Positions 17,363 through 26,225 of a stretch of DNA of 64,000 nucleotides are shown here, in pieces. The notes under the pieces were generated by a model. The model did no database searches and was not told where the DNA came from. It saw only the letters and a program-made list of their open reading frames with translations. A program made the position numbers and the translations under genes. Origin of the DNA: Lientehia hominis (GTDB lineage: Bacteria; Bacillota; Clostridia; Lachnospirales; Lachnospiraceae); NCBI RefSeq assembly GCF_021044755.1, contig NZ_JAJNOR010000011.1, positions 37,509-101,508 of the forward strand. The letters are read 5' to 3'. Numbering within the stretch: position 1 is the stretch's first letter; every line of letters begins with the position of its first letter.

Positions 17363-17754
17363 CCATCCAGGCGGCTCACCGCGGCCCGCTGCCGTAAAGC
17401 GCGCGGGCCCTGTGGATATCCAATCCTTTTTTGGAATCAGGAAAATGGCGAATATTCTTAACGGTGCGGCAGGCAGGGCACCGGCAGAACGATCCCGGGC
17501 CGGCCTAAAGGAGAGCGCCGCAGGGCAGCGGCCGGTGTTCCCCTGGCGGAGGGAGGCAGAAACGGAAATACCGATTCCGTTTCTGAGAGAACAGGAGGCA
17601 GGAAATCATAAAGATTTCCTGTCGACATGTGAGCGGTACTGCCGGAACGGGGATAAAGCGGCCCCTGCATCGCCAGCGAACCGAAATCGTGACGGTCCGG
17701 AACTTCTGCTAGTGCTTAACCGGAGATTAATCGGGATTAGCTAAAAATGATTTC
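17363..17754. repeat. Hairpin-rich ~390-bp repeat, copy B (inverted relative to copy A at 7654-8040)
   Basis: The reverse complement of this segment aligns over its whole length with 7654-8040. The palindromes are kept: GGCCCGC...GCGGGCC near 17382-17408, the 29-base palindrome at 17557-17585 and a 17-base one at 17602-17618. An open frame runs across it, but it starts in unrelated sequence and lacks a ribosome site. The copies enclose about 9.3 kb of exporter and metal-resistance genes. Confidence 0.75.
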
Positions 17755-17807
17755 TAAAGGTATACCATAGAGTATGTACAAGAGTTTTTAAGAAAGGGGT
17801 TTTAACG

Positions 17808-19202
17808 ATGAAGTATGATGCAGTGATTATTGGCGCGGGGCCGGCCGGGATTTTTACGGCCTTGGAGATGCTCAGGAAGGGCAGCAGAAAGAAGATTCTG
17901 ATGGTGGAGCAGGGACGGCCGGTGGAAAAACGGAAATGTCCTAAGGGAGAGGCCGGCCGGTGTATCGGCTGTGACCCCTGCAGCATCACGACAGGGTTTT
18001 CCGGAGCCGGAGCTTTTTCTGATGGGAAGCTTTCTTTAAGCTGTGAGGTAGGCGGAGATCTGCCGGAGCTCATTGGGGAAGAATTCGCCCAGGAGATTAT
18101 AGATTATGCGGACAGCATTTATCTGGAGTTCGGAGCGGACAAAAAGGTCGAGGGAATCGGCCAGGGAGAAAAGATCAAAGGGATCCGGAAAAGGGCAATA
18201 CAGGCAGGGCTTAAACTGGTCGACTGTCCGATACGGCATTTGGGCACGGAAAAAGCCCAGGCTCTTTATCGGTCCATAGAAGAATATCTGCTGGAGCACG
18301 GCGTGGAAATATGGTTTGGTTACCGGTGTGAGGACATCCGGATAGAAGACAATGTCTGCCGCAGCGTCCTGCTTAAAAAGAACGGTGCACAGGATGAGGG
18401 AGAATATGTGGATGCGGATAGTATCGTTCTGGCGACCGGCCGGCGGGGAGCCGACTGGCTGGAGGGAATCTGTTCCAAATATGGAATTGCCCATAAACCG
18501 GGCACCGTGGATATCGGAGTTCGGGTGGAGGTGCGGAATGAGATCATGGAGGATGTCAACAATGTGCTGTATGAATCCAAGCTGATCGGATATCCGAAGC
18601 CTTTTAAGAATAAGGTCCGTACCTTCTGCCAGAATCCCGGCGGTTTTGTCAGCCAGGAAAATTATGAAGGCAATTTGGCTGTGGTGAACGGACATTCCTT
18701 CAAGGAACTCAAATCGGGCAACACCAATCTGGCAATCCTGTGTTCCCATAATTTTGCGGAACCGTTCAGCCAGCCCATCGCCTATGCCAGAAAAATGGGA
18801 GAGCTCACCAATATGCTGGGAGACGGCCATATTCTGGTACAGCGTTATGGGGATATCCTGGATGGAAAGCGGACCTGGCAGAAAGAATTGTCCCGTTCCA
18901 ACGTGAAACCGACACTTCCGGACGCGGTGGCGGGAGATATCACATCCGCTATGCCATACCGGGCCATGACGAACATCATCAACTTTATTCAGGCTGTAGA
19001 CATGGTGGTGCCGGGTTTCGCCAGCACCGAGACTCTGCTCTATTCTCCGGAGATTAAATTTTACAGTAACCGGGTGAAGATGGATAAAGAACTTACCACC
19101 AGCGTACAGAATCTGTTCTGCCTGGGTGACTCCAGCGGATGGACCAGAGGGCTTATGATGGCCTCGGCCATGGGGATCCTTTTAGGGCGCCGGCTGGCGT
19201 GA
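17808..19202 (+). CDS. FAD-dependent dehydrogenase/oxidoreductase (COG2509-like)
   Basis: 464 aa. The N-terminal Rossmann FAD motif is VIIGAGPAGIFTALEM (GxGxxG) followed by acidic E at the end of strand 2 (LMVEQG). A Cys-rich loop CPKGEAGRCIGCDPC at about residues 44-58 is typical of this family and could bind a cluster or form disulfides. ATGRRGADW (about residue 208) is the second FAD contact, and FCLGDSSGWTRGLMMASAMG near the C-terminus is the final FAD-binding segment. AAGGGG precedes the ATG. The substrate is unknown. It is probably monocistronic, since a new promoter follows 37 bases after the stop. Confidence 0.88.
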   Translation: MKYDAVIIGAGPAGIFTALEMLRKGSRKKILMVEQGRPVEKRKCPKGEAGRCIGCDPCSITTGFSGAGAFSDGKLSLSCEVGGDLPELIGEEFAQEIIDYADSIYLEFGADKKVEGIGQGEKIKGIRKRAIQAGLKLVDCPIRHLGTEKAQALYRSIEEYLLEHGVEIWFGYRCEDIRIEDNVCRSVLLKKNGAQDEGEYVDADSIVLATGRRGADWLEGICSKYGIAHKPGTVDIGVRVEVRNEIMEDVNNVLYESKLIGYPKPFKNKVRTFCQNPGGFVSQENYEGNLAVVNGHSFKELKSGNTNLAILCSHNFAEPFSQPIAYARKMGELTNMLGDGHILVQRYGDILDGKRTWQKELSRSNVKPTLPDAVAGDITSAMPYRAMTNIINFIQAVDMVVPGFASTETLLYSPEIKFYSNRVKMDKELTTSVQNLFCLGDSSGWTRGLMMASAMGILLGRRLA

Positions 19203-19239
19203 CCGGTGCCGTGGGCTTTAGTCGGATTGAATTATATAG

Positions 19240-19296
19240 TTGACATACAAATACAGAACCGGTATAATACAAAACAGATGTTGCAAAACAGATGTT
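19240..19296 (+). promoter_or_regulatory. Promoter and repeated operator of the TetR-ABC operon
   Basis: TTGACA and TATAAT (19263-19268) match consensus at 17-base spacing. Just downstream the 13-mer CAAAACAGATGTT occurs twice (19270 and 19284, 14-base period), each containing the palindrome AACA-GA-TGTT. This is a plausible autoregulatory site for the TetR protein. Confidence 0.75.
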
Positions 19297-19321
19297 ATGT
19301 ATTGGGAGGGGAAGTGACGTT

Positions 19322-19909
19322 ATGCCGCCGAAACAGAAATACACCAAAGAAGAGATGATCGCCGCCGCAGTGGAGATCATTAGGAAAAACGGCAGAGAAG
19401 GTCTGACGGCCAGAGGCCTGGGAGAGGAACTGGGCAGTTCTTCCAGACCGGTTTTCACTGTATTTCGGAATATGGAAGAAGTATATCAGGAGACGGTGAA
19501 TGCGGTAAAGGGTATTTATAATGGATACATTCAGGAAGGATTGTCGAAAGAACCGGCTTTTGAAGGAGTGGGGATACAGTACATACGCTTTGCCAGGGAG
19601 GAACCAAATCTATTTAAACTGCTGTTCATGACAGGGGGAGAAATATCTCCGCGATTGCCGGATGTCCTTTCCGTGATCGATGAGAACAGCAGCCGGATTT
19701 TGGAAGCTGTAAGGAAAGAATACGGCATGGACGAGGAAAATTCCCGGAGACTTTATCAGTGCCTGTGGATATTCACCCATGGAATTGCCACTTTGTGCGC
19801 GAATGGAGTATGCCGCTTCACAGAACCCGAGATAGGAGGAATGCTGACGGATGTATGCGGGGGAATGTTAATAAAGCTGGGAGGCGTCAGGAGGAGAAAA
19901 GATGATTGA
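19322..19909 (+). CDS. TetR-family transcriptional regulator
   Basis: 195 aa. The N-terminal helix-turn-helix is clear (MIAAAVEIIRKNGREGLTAR, then GEELGSSSRPVFTVFRNMEEVY), followed by a helical ligand-binding domain. The start at 19322 follows GGAGGGGAAG; an in-frame ATG at 19292 lies inside the operator repeat and has no ribosome site. The gene overlaps the downstream ABC ATPase gene by 8 bases, so it is part of the exporter operon and probably represses it through the repeats at 19270-19296. Confidence 0.9.
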   Translation: MPPKQKYTKEEMIAAAVEIIRKNGREGLTARGLGEELGSSSRPVFTVFRNMEEVYQETVNAVKGIYNGYIQEGLSKEPAFEGVGIQYIRFAREEPNLFKLLFMTGGEISPRLPDVLSVIDENSSRILEAVRKEYGMDEENSRRLYQCLWIFTHGIATLCANGVCRFTEPEIGGMLTDVCGGMLIKLGGVRRRKDD

Positions 19910-20594
19910 GATCAGTGAAGTCAAAAAGTCCTATGGAAACGGTGAGAGCTCCTCTATGGCGCTTCGCGGCATATCCCTGAAGATCGAGAATGGGACTTTT
20001 ACAGTCATCCTGGGTCCTTCTGGCTCCGGGAAGTCTACGCTGCTGAATGTGGCCTCCGGCCTGGAACGTCCTGACAGCGGCAGTATCCGTTATGACGAAA
20101 TGGACATCAGCAATTTGGGTGATAAGCAGCTTACACAATTCCGGAAAGAAAACGTAGGTTTTATTTTCCAGCAGTATTATCTGCTGCCGAATCTGAATGT
20201 GGACCGGAATGTGAAGATGGGCGCCGATCTGGCTGGAAATAAAGAATACAGACAGATTATTGAAGCCGTTGGACTGGGAGGGAAGGAAGAAAAATATCCG
20301 GATGAACTGAGCGGAGGAGAACAGCAGCGGGTATCCGTAGCAAGGGCTCTGGCAAAAAATCCAAAAGTGCTGTATCTGGATGAACCGACGGGAGCGCTGG
20401 ATGAAGAAACAGGAAGGCTTGTTCTGGATTATATTGACAGGCTTCAGCGGCAGCTGGGATTTACGGTTGTCATGGTCACACATAATGTCAATATAGCGGA
20501 AATGGCGGATACGGTCATCCGAATGAACAGCGGAAAGATCGTGGAAAGATATGCAGGTCAGGCGCGCAAGACCGCCTATGAGATAGGATGGTGA
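19902..20594 (+). CDS. ABC transporter ATPase (LolD/MacB-type)
   Basis: 230 aa with Walker A GPSGSGKST, Q-loop FIFQQYYLLPNLNV, signature LSGGEQQRVSVARAL, Walker B VLYLDEPTGALDEETG and H-loop VTHN. This is the ATPase class that pairs with FtsX-like permeases; the FtsX-like gene follows after 4 bases. The start overlaps the TetR gene. The likely role is export or resistance to a membrane-active compound. Confidence 0.92.
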   Translation: MIEISEVKKSYGNGESSSMALRGISLKIENGTFTVILGPSGSGKSTLLNVASGLERPDSGSIRYDEMDISNLGDKQLTQFRKENVGFIFQQYYLLPNLNVDRNVKMGADLAGNKEYRQIIEAVGLGGKEEKYPDELSGGEQQRVSVARALAKNPKVLYLDEPTGALDEETGRLVLDYIDRLQRQLGFTVVMVTHNVNIAEMADTVIRMNSGKIVERYAGQARKTAYEIGW

Positions 20595-20598
20595 CCAT

Positions 20599-21753
20599 AT
20601 GATCGTAAGGACTAAGGACGCGCTGAGGCTTGCCGGCATCTCCGTCATCGCCTTCTGTGCAGTATTTGTGTGTACTCTGTTTTTGAATTTCAATCTTGAT
20701 ATGGTGGGGGTGAAGTCTCTCGTTTTTTCCGGTGAAGCGATGGCGTTTTATGATGCCCAGGTGCTGATGGGGAATGTGATCAGCTCCGTCAGCGGAGGAT
20801 GTCTTTTGATGACCTCCGTCGTCATGCTGCTCTTTTATATCAAGCACTACATAGACGCCCATAAAAAAGAATTGGGTATCTTAAAAGCGCTGGGATATTC
20901 CAACTGGAAAATAGCGAAAGGCTTTTGGGTCTTTGGACTGAGTATCCTCACCGGTACGGCTTCAGGATTTGCCGGTTCTTATTTGCTGATGCCGGTCTTT
21001 TATGACGCGATGAACGGAGGCGGGATCCTGCCGGACATCACACCGCACTTTCATATTTTGCTGGCAGTGTGCCTGGCCATTTTGCCCTCGTTATTTTTTG
21101 GAGCGCTGGCCGTCCTATATGGCTGCTATAAGATGAAATGCCCTCCGCTGGATCTGATACGGGAAAGGACGGAGGCATCCAAAAGGCGGAGAAGAAAAAG
21201 GAGACGGGCTCCGAAAGAGAGTCATTTCCTGGGGGAGCTCAGACGGAGTACCGTGAGGAGCCGGCCGGCCCTTGTTTTCTTTATCGCGTTTTCCTCCTTC
21301 TGCTATGCGTCGATGATGCAGATGTCCGTAAGCATCACAAAGGATGAGCTGGCCGGCCCCATGTTCACAGCGATTGTTTTTATCATTGGCGTTCTCCTTT
21401 CCTTTGTCACCCTGCTCCTGGCTGTCACAACAGTCGTGAACGCCAACGCCAAGAGTATTTCCCTCATGAAGGTGTTTGGCTACTCCTATCAGGAATGCAG
21501 AGGGGCGGTCCTGAATGGATACAGGACGGCGGCATATCTTGGTTTTGCGGTTGGGACTGCGTACCAGTATATGCTGATCAAGATTATGGTCGGGTTTTTT
21601 GCTTCGACGAAAAAAGCTGTGCCGGAGACAAGTTTCAATTTTGCCGGTTTTGCGGCGGTACTCGTTTCCTTTGTCCTGGTATATGAAGCTGTCATAGGTT
21701 TCTATGCCATGAAGATAAGAAGGATTTCTGTGAAAGGTATCATGCTGGAATAA
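20599..21753 (+). CDS. FtsX-like ABC permease, compact form
   Basis: 384 aa with membrane helices in two blocks. Each block holds an FtsX motif: KKELGILKALGYSNWKIAKG (about residue 90) and SISLMKVFGYSYQECRG (about 290). A basic linker (RRRRKRRRAPK) separates them near residue 195. Typical two-FtsX permeases are much longer because of large extracellular domains; here the loops are short, so this is a minimal permease. A shared terminator follows. Confidence 0.85.
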   Translation: MIVRTKDALRLAGISVIAFCAVFVCTLFLNFNLDMVGVKSLVFSGEAMAFYDAQVLMGNVISSVSGGCLLMTSVVMLLFYIKHYIDAHKKELGILKALGYSNWKIAKGFWVFGLSILTGTASGFAGSYLLMPVFYDAMNGGGILPDITPHFHILLAVCLAILPSLFFGALAVLYGCYKMKCPPLDLIRERTEASKRRRRKRRRAPKESHFLGELRRSTVRSRPALVFFIAFSSFCYASMMQMSVSITKDELAGPMFTAIVFIIGVLLSFVTLLLAVTTVVNANAKSISLMKVFGYSYQECRGAVLNGYRTAAYLGFAVGTAYQYMLIKIMVGFFASTKKAVPETSFNFAGFAAVLVSFVLVYEAVIGFYAMKIRRISVKGIMLE

Positions 21754-21761
21754 ATAAAAAA

Positions 21762-21800
21762 AGGGGCGGTTCCGAATGCGGAACGCCCCTTCTTTGCTTG
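21762..21800. terminator. Bidirectional terminator between convergent genes
   Basis: AGGGGCG-TTCC pairs with GGAACGCCCCT. An A-run lies on the left (AAATAAAAAAA) and T-rich sequence (TCTTTGCTTGTTTT) on the right, so it can end both the FtsX operon and the minus-strand kinase-like gene. Confidence 0.85.
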
Positions 21801-21802
21801 TT

Positions 21803-22405
21803 TTATAAGGTTTCGTACAGAGCTGCCAGGGTGGTGACGATCTGTTTTTCGCTTAAGCGGCTGCTGTCCAGGCAGATGTCATACTGGCTGAGATCCAGCC
21901 AATTCTGTCCGGTGTAATGCTCATAGTATTCTCTTCTTTGTTTGTCCGTTTTTTTCACCAGGGACGCGGCCTTGGACCTGTCAATATCGGCCCGTTCCAT
22001 GATGGCATCCACGCGGTATGCGTACGGCGCACTGATACATACGCGGAGTACATGAGGCACATCGGAAAGGATATGGTTGGCACAGCGTCCGACGATCAGG
22101 CAGTCCTCTTTTTCGGAAAGCGCCCGAATGATATCCTCCTGGGTGTGGAACAACACGTCATTCATGGGGTAAAACCGGTACTGCCCCTCCATTAACGTAG
22201 GATCATCCACAGGATAACGCCATGGATTGGGCCTCTGTTCATCCACCTTCACCAGTTCTTCGTAGGGAATGTTTTTCTGCTCCTGGGCCAGCTTGAGAAG
22301 CTCCTTGTCGTAGAAATGGATGCCCAATGCTTCCGCCAGCTGGATGCCGATGACTCTTCCGTTGCTCCCATAGGTACGGTTGACGGTAACTACGCGTTTG
22401 GCCAT
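21803..22405 (-). CDS. Cytidylate kinase-like family protein
   Basis: 200 aa. The start MAKRVVTVNRTYGSNGRVIG holds a P-loop-like nucleotide-binding segment, followed by LAEALGIHFYDKELL, and in the middle CLIVGRCANHILSD. This is the layout of the cytidylate kinase-like family common in Clostridia. The P-loop lacks the Lys of a classical GxxxxGKS/T, so catalysis as a CMP kinase is uncertain and the function is open. A purine-rich site (GAAAGGAGG) precedes the ATG. It lies 48 bases after hpf on the same strand and may be co-transcribed. Confidence 0.8.
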   Translation of the reverse strand: MAKRVVTVNRTYGSNGRVIGIQLAEALGIHFYDKELLKLAQEQKNIPYEELVKVDEQRPNPWRYPVDDPTLMEGQYRFYPMNDVLFHTQEDIIRALSEKEDCLIVGRCANHILSDVPHVLRVCISAPYAYRVDAIMERADIDRSKAASLVKKTDKQRREYYEHYTGQNWLDLSQYDICLDSSRLSEKQIVTTLAALYETL

Positions 22406-22452
22406 TGGAAATCCTCCTTTCTGTCTGCAGATTCCTATCTTTCAGGCAGGCA

Positions 22453-22980
22453 TCAGAAATCCGGTTCTATAAGACCGTAGGTGTTGCCCTTCCTTTTATA
22501 TACCACGTTGACTTCCTCTGTATCTGCGTTCCGAAAAACAAAAAAGCTGTGTCCCAGAAGCTCCATCTGTACGCAGGCCTCCTCCGGGTCCATGGGTTTT
22601 ACAGCGAACCGTTTGGTACGTTCGATTTTTATGGTTTCGGCTTCTTCGGCCTCTTCTTCCATATACGCTTCTGAGAAAGACGCAGCATTCTGCTTCTGGT
22701 CGATCAATTTCGTTTTATAGCGTTTTAACTGCCGCTCAATGATTTCTTCCACAAGATCAATGGACACATACATGTCGCTGCTGACCTGTTCAGAACGGAT
22801 AATAGAGCCTTTTACGGGAATGGTGACTTCGATTTTCTGGCGGTCCTTTTCAACGCTGAGTGTGACATGGACTTCGGTGGCAGGAGTAAAATACCGCTCC
22901 AGCTTACCAATCTTTTCATGGACGGCCGATTTTAGACCCTCTGTAATGTCGATATTTCTTCCTGTAATGATGTACTGCAT
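22453..22980 (-). CDS. hpf: Ribosome hibernation promoting factor, long form
   Basis: 175 aa. The N-terminal S30AE domain begins MQYIITGRNIDITEGLKSAV and covers about 100 residues; an acidic linker follows. The C-terminal dimerisation domain (about 120-175) contains KPMDPEEACVQMELLGHSFF and ends NTYGLIEPDF. Long HPF joins two 70S ribosomes into inactive 100S dimers in stationary phase. The start at 22980 is chosen for AAGGAG 7-8 bases upstream; longer in-frame starts run through untranslated leader. Confidence 0.95.
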   Translation of the reverse strand: MQYIITGRNIDITEGLKSAVHEKIGKLERYFTPATEVHVTLSVEKDRQKIEVTIPVKGSIIRSEQVSSDMYVSIDLVEEIIERQLKRYKTKLIDQKQNAASFSEAYMEEEAEEAETIKIERTKRFAVKPMDPEEACVQMELLGHSFFVFRNADTEEVNVVYKRKGNTYGLIEPDF

Positions 22981-23067
22981 AACATCAACTCCTTTTCTGC
23001 GTATTCTTGGAGGTCTTGTAAAAAGACTTCCTAAATCCACGGAAAACCTCAGATGGATTATATTGAA

Positions 23068-23095
23068 ATTATATCATAAAGCAAAAAATATACAA
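23068..23095 (-). promoter_or_regulatory. hpf promoter
   Basis: On the minus strand TTGTAT (23095-23090) and TATAAT (23073-23068) are separated by 16 bases, about 90 bases before the hpf start. Confidence 0.6.
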
Positions 23096-23280
23096 GGCAA
23101 AAGATGAAAAGAAGGTGAATTGTTTGACAACAAAATGTGAAAAAATGTAGGAACGTGGTGACGGAAAAAGTCAAGGGAAAAAGAAGAGAAAAGGTCGAAA
23201 AAATGAAAAATTGGTTAAGTTCACAAAACAAGTGTTTTTTTTCGACGAAGGGAGTAGTCCACACAAAACAGGGGTGAAAT

Positions 23281-23373
23281 TGTGGATAGTGTGGATAAGT
23301 CCGTGGACAACTATAAAACCTTGTAAAATCAACAAATAAGATTGTGCATAACTTTTGTGGATAATGTGGATAA
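23281..23373 (-). promoter_or_regulatory. Cluster of DnaA boxes between hpf and secA
   Basis: Three perfect TTATCCACA boxes read on the minus strand (23290-23298, 23356-23364, 23365-23373). Three near matches lie among them (23281-23289 and 23343-23351 with one mismatch, 23302-23310 with two), and a weak inverted one at 23255-23263. Two pairs are directly abutted. Flanking sequence is A+T-rich (AACAAATAAG, TATAAAACC). No dnaA, dnaN or rpmH is nearby, so this is more likely a DnaA-titrating or regulatory cluster than oriC. Between 22981 and 23628 I see no gene, only this cluster and promoters. Confidence 0.72.
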
Positions 23374-23508
23374 CTTCTCACGTTACGTGTCGAAAGCCGC
23401 AAATCGATTTGTCGAATTGTGCAACATGTATAAAAAGCAAAATTTGTGTCTAAAACGCTCCCGGAGGGTAAAAGAAGAGAGGAGGGGGGAAGAGTTCCGG
23501 AAAAACAG

Positions 23509-23537
23509 TTGAACTGAGAAGAGGTTGGTGATACAAT
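23509..23537 (+). promoter_or_regulatory. secA promoter
   Basis: TTGAAC and TACAAT are 17 bases apart, about 90 bases before the secA start. A 13-base perfect palindrome GGGACCTGGTCCC (23586-23598) lies in the leader. Confidence 0.6.
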
Positions 23538-23628
23538 AAGAAAGATTTATGGTAGATTATCATTGGATAGCTGTGTACTTTTGACGGGACCTGGTCCCAG
23601 ATTAGTAAAGAAGCAGGAGCGTACAGAT

Positions 23629-26205
23629 ATGGGTTTAGTACAAAAATTATTTGGAACACACAGTGAGCGCGAGATAAAGCTCATTAAGCCGACTGCGGAC
23701 AAGGTGGTAGCCCTCCGCCCGGAGATGATGAAGCTTTCCGATGAGGAACTCCGCGGAAAGACCAGGGAATTCAAAGGAAGGCTGGAAAAAGGGGAGACCC
23801 TGGACGATATCATGCCGGAGGCTTATGCGGTGGTCCGTGAGGCGGCCAGAAGAGTTCTCAACATGGAACACTATCCGGTGCAGATCCTGGGCGGCATCAT
23901 CCTCCATCAGGGACGTATCGCCGAGATGAAGACCGGTGAAGGAAAGACCCTGGTGGCTACTCTTCCGGCTTATTTGAATGCTCTGGAGGGAAAAGGCGTC
24001 CATATCGTGACGGTCAATGATTATCTGGCCCACCGTGATGCGGAATGGATGGGGCAGGTCCATGAATTTCTCGGGCTGACCGTCGGAGTCGTGCTGAACA
24101 GCATGAACAGTGATGAGCGGCGCGCTGCTTATAATTGTGACATCACCTATGTGACCAACAACGAATTGGGATTTGACTACCTTAGAGACAATATGGTCAT
24201 TTATAAGGAACAGTTGGTGCTCCGGGAGCTCCATTACGCCATTGTCGACGAGGTAGATTCGGTGCTCATTGACGAGGCCAGAACCCCTCTGATCATTTCC
24301 GGGCAGAGCGGGAAGTCCACGAAGCTTTATGAGATCTGCGACAGCCTTGCAAAGAGGCTCCAGCGCGGAGAAGAAAGCGGAGAGATGACCAAGATGGCTG
24401 CCATCATGAAGGAGGAGATCACCGAGACCGGAGATTTCATCGTCAATGAAAAGGAAAAGGTCGTGAACCTGACGGCACAGGGAGTGGAAAAGGTTGAGCA
24501 GTTCTTTCATATTGAAAACCTGGCCGATCCGGAGAATCTCGAGATCCAGCATAATATTATCCTGGCTCTCCGCGCAAACTATCTGATGTTCCGCGACCAG
24601 GACTATGTGGTCAAGGACGACCAGGTGCTCATTGTAGATGAGTTCACAGGGCGTATCATGCCGGGCCGGCGCTATTCCGACGGTCTGCATCAGGCGATTG
24701 AGGCGAAAGAGCATGTGAAGGTAAAACGAGAGAGCAAGACTCTTGCTACGATCACATTCCAGAACTTCTTCAATAAATTTGACAAGAAAGCCGGCATGAC
24801 CGGAACGGCTCTCACAGAGGAAAAGGAATTCCGTGATATTTATGGGATGGACGTCATAGAGATCCCCACCAACAAACCGGTCATCCGTGATGACAGGCAG
24901 GACGGCGTATATAAGACGAAGAGAGAAAAACTGACTGCCGTTGTGGAAGCGGTCATGGAAGCGCACCGGAAGGGGCAGCCCGTTCTGGTCGGCACTATTA
25001 ATATTGATTCCTCTGAGGAAATCAGCAATCTGCTCCGGAAAAAGGGGATTCCCCATAAGGTGCTGAACGCCAAGTTCCATGAGATGGAAGCGGAGATTGT
25101 CGCAGAAGCCGGTGTGCATGGCGCGGTGACCATCGCAACCAATATGGCCGGCCGTGGTACCGATATCAAGCTGGATGATGAGGCGCGGGCTGCAGGCGGG
25201 CTGAAGATCATCGGCACGGAGCGGCATGAGTCCAGGCGTATTGACAATCAGCTGCGCGGGCGTTCCGGCCGTCAGGGAGACCCCGGCGAGTCCAGGTTCT
25301 ATATCAGCCTGGAGGACGATCTGATGCGTCTTTTCGGCTCTGAGCGTCTGATGTCCGTGTTCAATACATTGGGAGTGGAGGACGGAGAGGAGATTGAGCA
25401 CAAGATGCTCTCCAGCGCCATTGAAAAAGCCCAGAAAAAGATCGAGGGGAATAACTTTGGCATCCGTAAGAGACTGCTGGATTATGATGAGGTCATGAAC
25501 GAACAGCGCGAGGTGATCTATAATGAGCGCCGCCGTGTGCTGGACGGGGAAAGTATGCGGGATGTCATTTATAAGATGATCACTGATACGGTGGAGAACG
25601 CGGTGGACGGCACCATCTCCGACGATCAGGCGCCTGAGGACTGGGATATCGTGGGTCTGAATGACCTGATCTCTCCAATTATCCCGATCAAGCCCATCGC
25701 GATACAGGAAGAGGAATATAAGAACTATAATAAGAGCCAGCTCAAGCACATGCTGAAGGAAGAAGCCGTAAAGCTTTATGAGGAAAAGGAAGCACAATTT
25801 CCTGAAGCGGAGCAGGTCCGTGAGCTGGAGCGGGTGATTCTCCTAAAAGTGATAGACCGGAAGTGGATGGACCACATCGATGATATGGACCAGCTGCGCC
25901 AGGGCATCGGTCTCCAGGCTTACGGCCAGAGAGATCCTCTGGTGGAATACAAAATGGCCGGTTACGAGATGTTTGACGCCATGACGGCCAATATCCAGGA
26001 GGATACGGTCAAGCTCCTGTTCCATGTCCGAGTGGAGCAGAAGGTAGAGCGTGAACAGGTCGCCAAGGTGACCGGGACCAACAAGGATGATTCGGCTGTC
26101 AATACACCCAAGAAGAGGGAAAATAAGAAAATTTATCCCAACGATCCCTGCCCCTGCGGTTCTGGAAAGAAATATAAGCAGTGCTGCGGCAGGCTGGAAA
26201 AATAA
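23629..26205 (+). CDS. secA: Preprotein translocase ATPase SecA
   Basis: 858 aa. It drives protein export through SecYEG. NBD1 has Walker A MKTGEGKTLVATLPAYLNAL and the DEAD-like box DEVDSVLIDEARTPL. NBD2 has TNMAGRGTDIKL and QLRGRSGRQGD, and the helical scaffold region includes DRKWMDHIDDMDQLRQGIGL. The C-terminus keeps the zinc-binding tail CPCGSGKKYKQCCG used for SecB or lipid/ribosome contacts. The start at 23629 (MGLVQKLFGTH) follows AGGAG. prfB follows in the usual Firmicute secA-prfB order. Confidence 0.97.
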   Translation: MGLVQKLFGTHSEREIKLIKPTADKVVALRPEMMKLSDEELRGKTREFKGRLEKGETLDDIMPEAYAVVREAARRVLNMEHYPVQILGGIILHQGRIAEMKTGEGKTLVATLPAYLNALEGKGVHIVTVNDYLAHRDAEWMGQVHEFLGLTVGVVLNSMNSDERRAAYNCDITYVTNNELGFDYLRDNMVIYKEQLVLRELHYAIVDEVDSVLIDEARTPLIISGQSGKSTKLYEICDSLAKRLQRGEESGEMTKMAAIMKEEITETGDFIVNEKEKVVNLTAQGVEKVEQFFHIENLADPENLEIQHNIILALRANYLMFRDQDYVVKDDQVLIVDEFTGRIMPGRRYSDGLHQAIEAKEHVKVKRESKTLATITFQNFFNKFDKKAGMTGTALTEEKEFRDIYGMDVIEIPTNKPVIRDDRQDGVYKTKREKLTAVVEAVMEAHRKGQPVLVGTINIDSSEEISNLLRKKGIPHKVLNAKFHEMEAEIVAEAGVHGAVTIATNMAGRGTDIKLDDEARAAGGLKIIGTERHESRRIDNQLRGRSGRQGDPGESRFYISLEDDLMRLFGSERLMSVFNTLGVEDGEEIEHKMLSSAIEKAQKKIEGNNFGIRKRLLDYDEVMNEQREVIYNERRRVLDGESMRDVIYKMITDTVENAVDGTISDDQAPEDWDIVGLNDLISPIIPIKPIAIQEEEYKNYNKSQLKHMLKEEAVKLYEEKEAQFPEAEQVRELERVILLKVIDRKWMDHIDDMDQLRQGIGLQAYGQRDPLVEYKMAGYEMFDAMTANIQEDTVKLLFHVRVEQKVEREQVAKVTGTNKDDSAVNTPKKRENKKIYPNDPCPCGSGKKYKQCCGRLEK

Positions 26206-26225
26206 AAAGAAAGAAGGTGAAGCTA

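Noticed and set aside
7654..17754. Composite transposon bounded by insertion sequences
   Set aside because: The inverted repeats carry no transposase gene and no target-site duplication could be seen.
23255..23373. Chromosomal origin of replication
   Set aside because: DnaA boxes are present, but dnaA, dnaN, rpmH or other origin-linked genes are absent, and no unwinding element with clear 13-mer repeats was seen.
23647..25797. 716-codon open frame on the strand opposite secA
   Set aside because: It is the mirror of a strongly codon-biased secA gene and has no ribosome site or domain.
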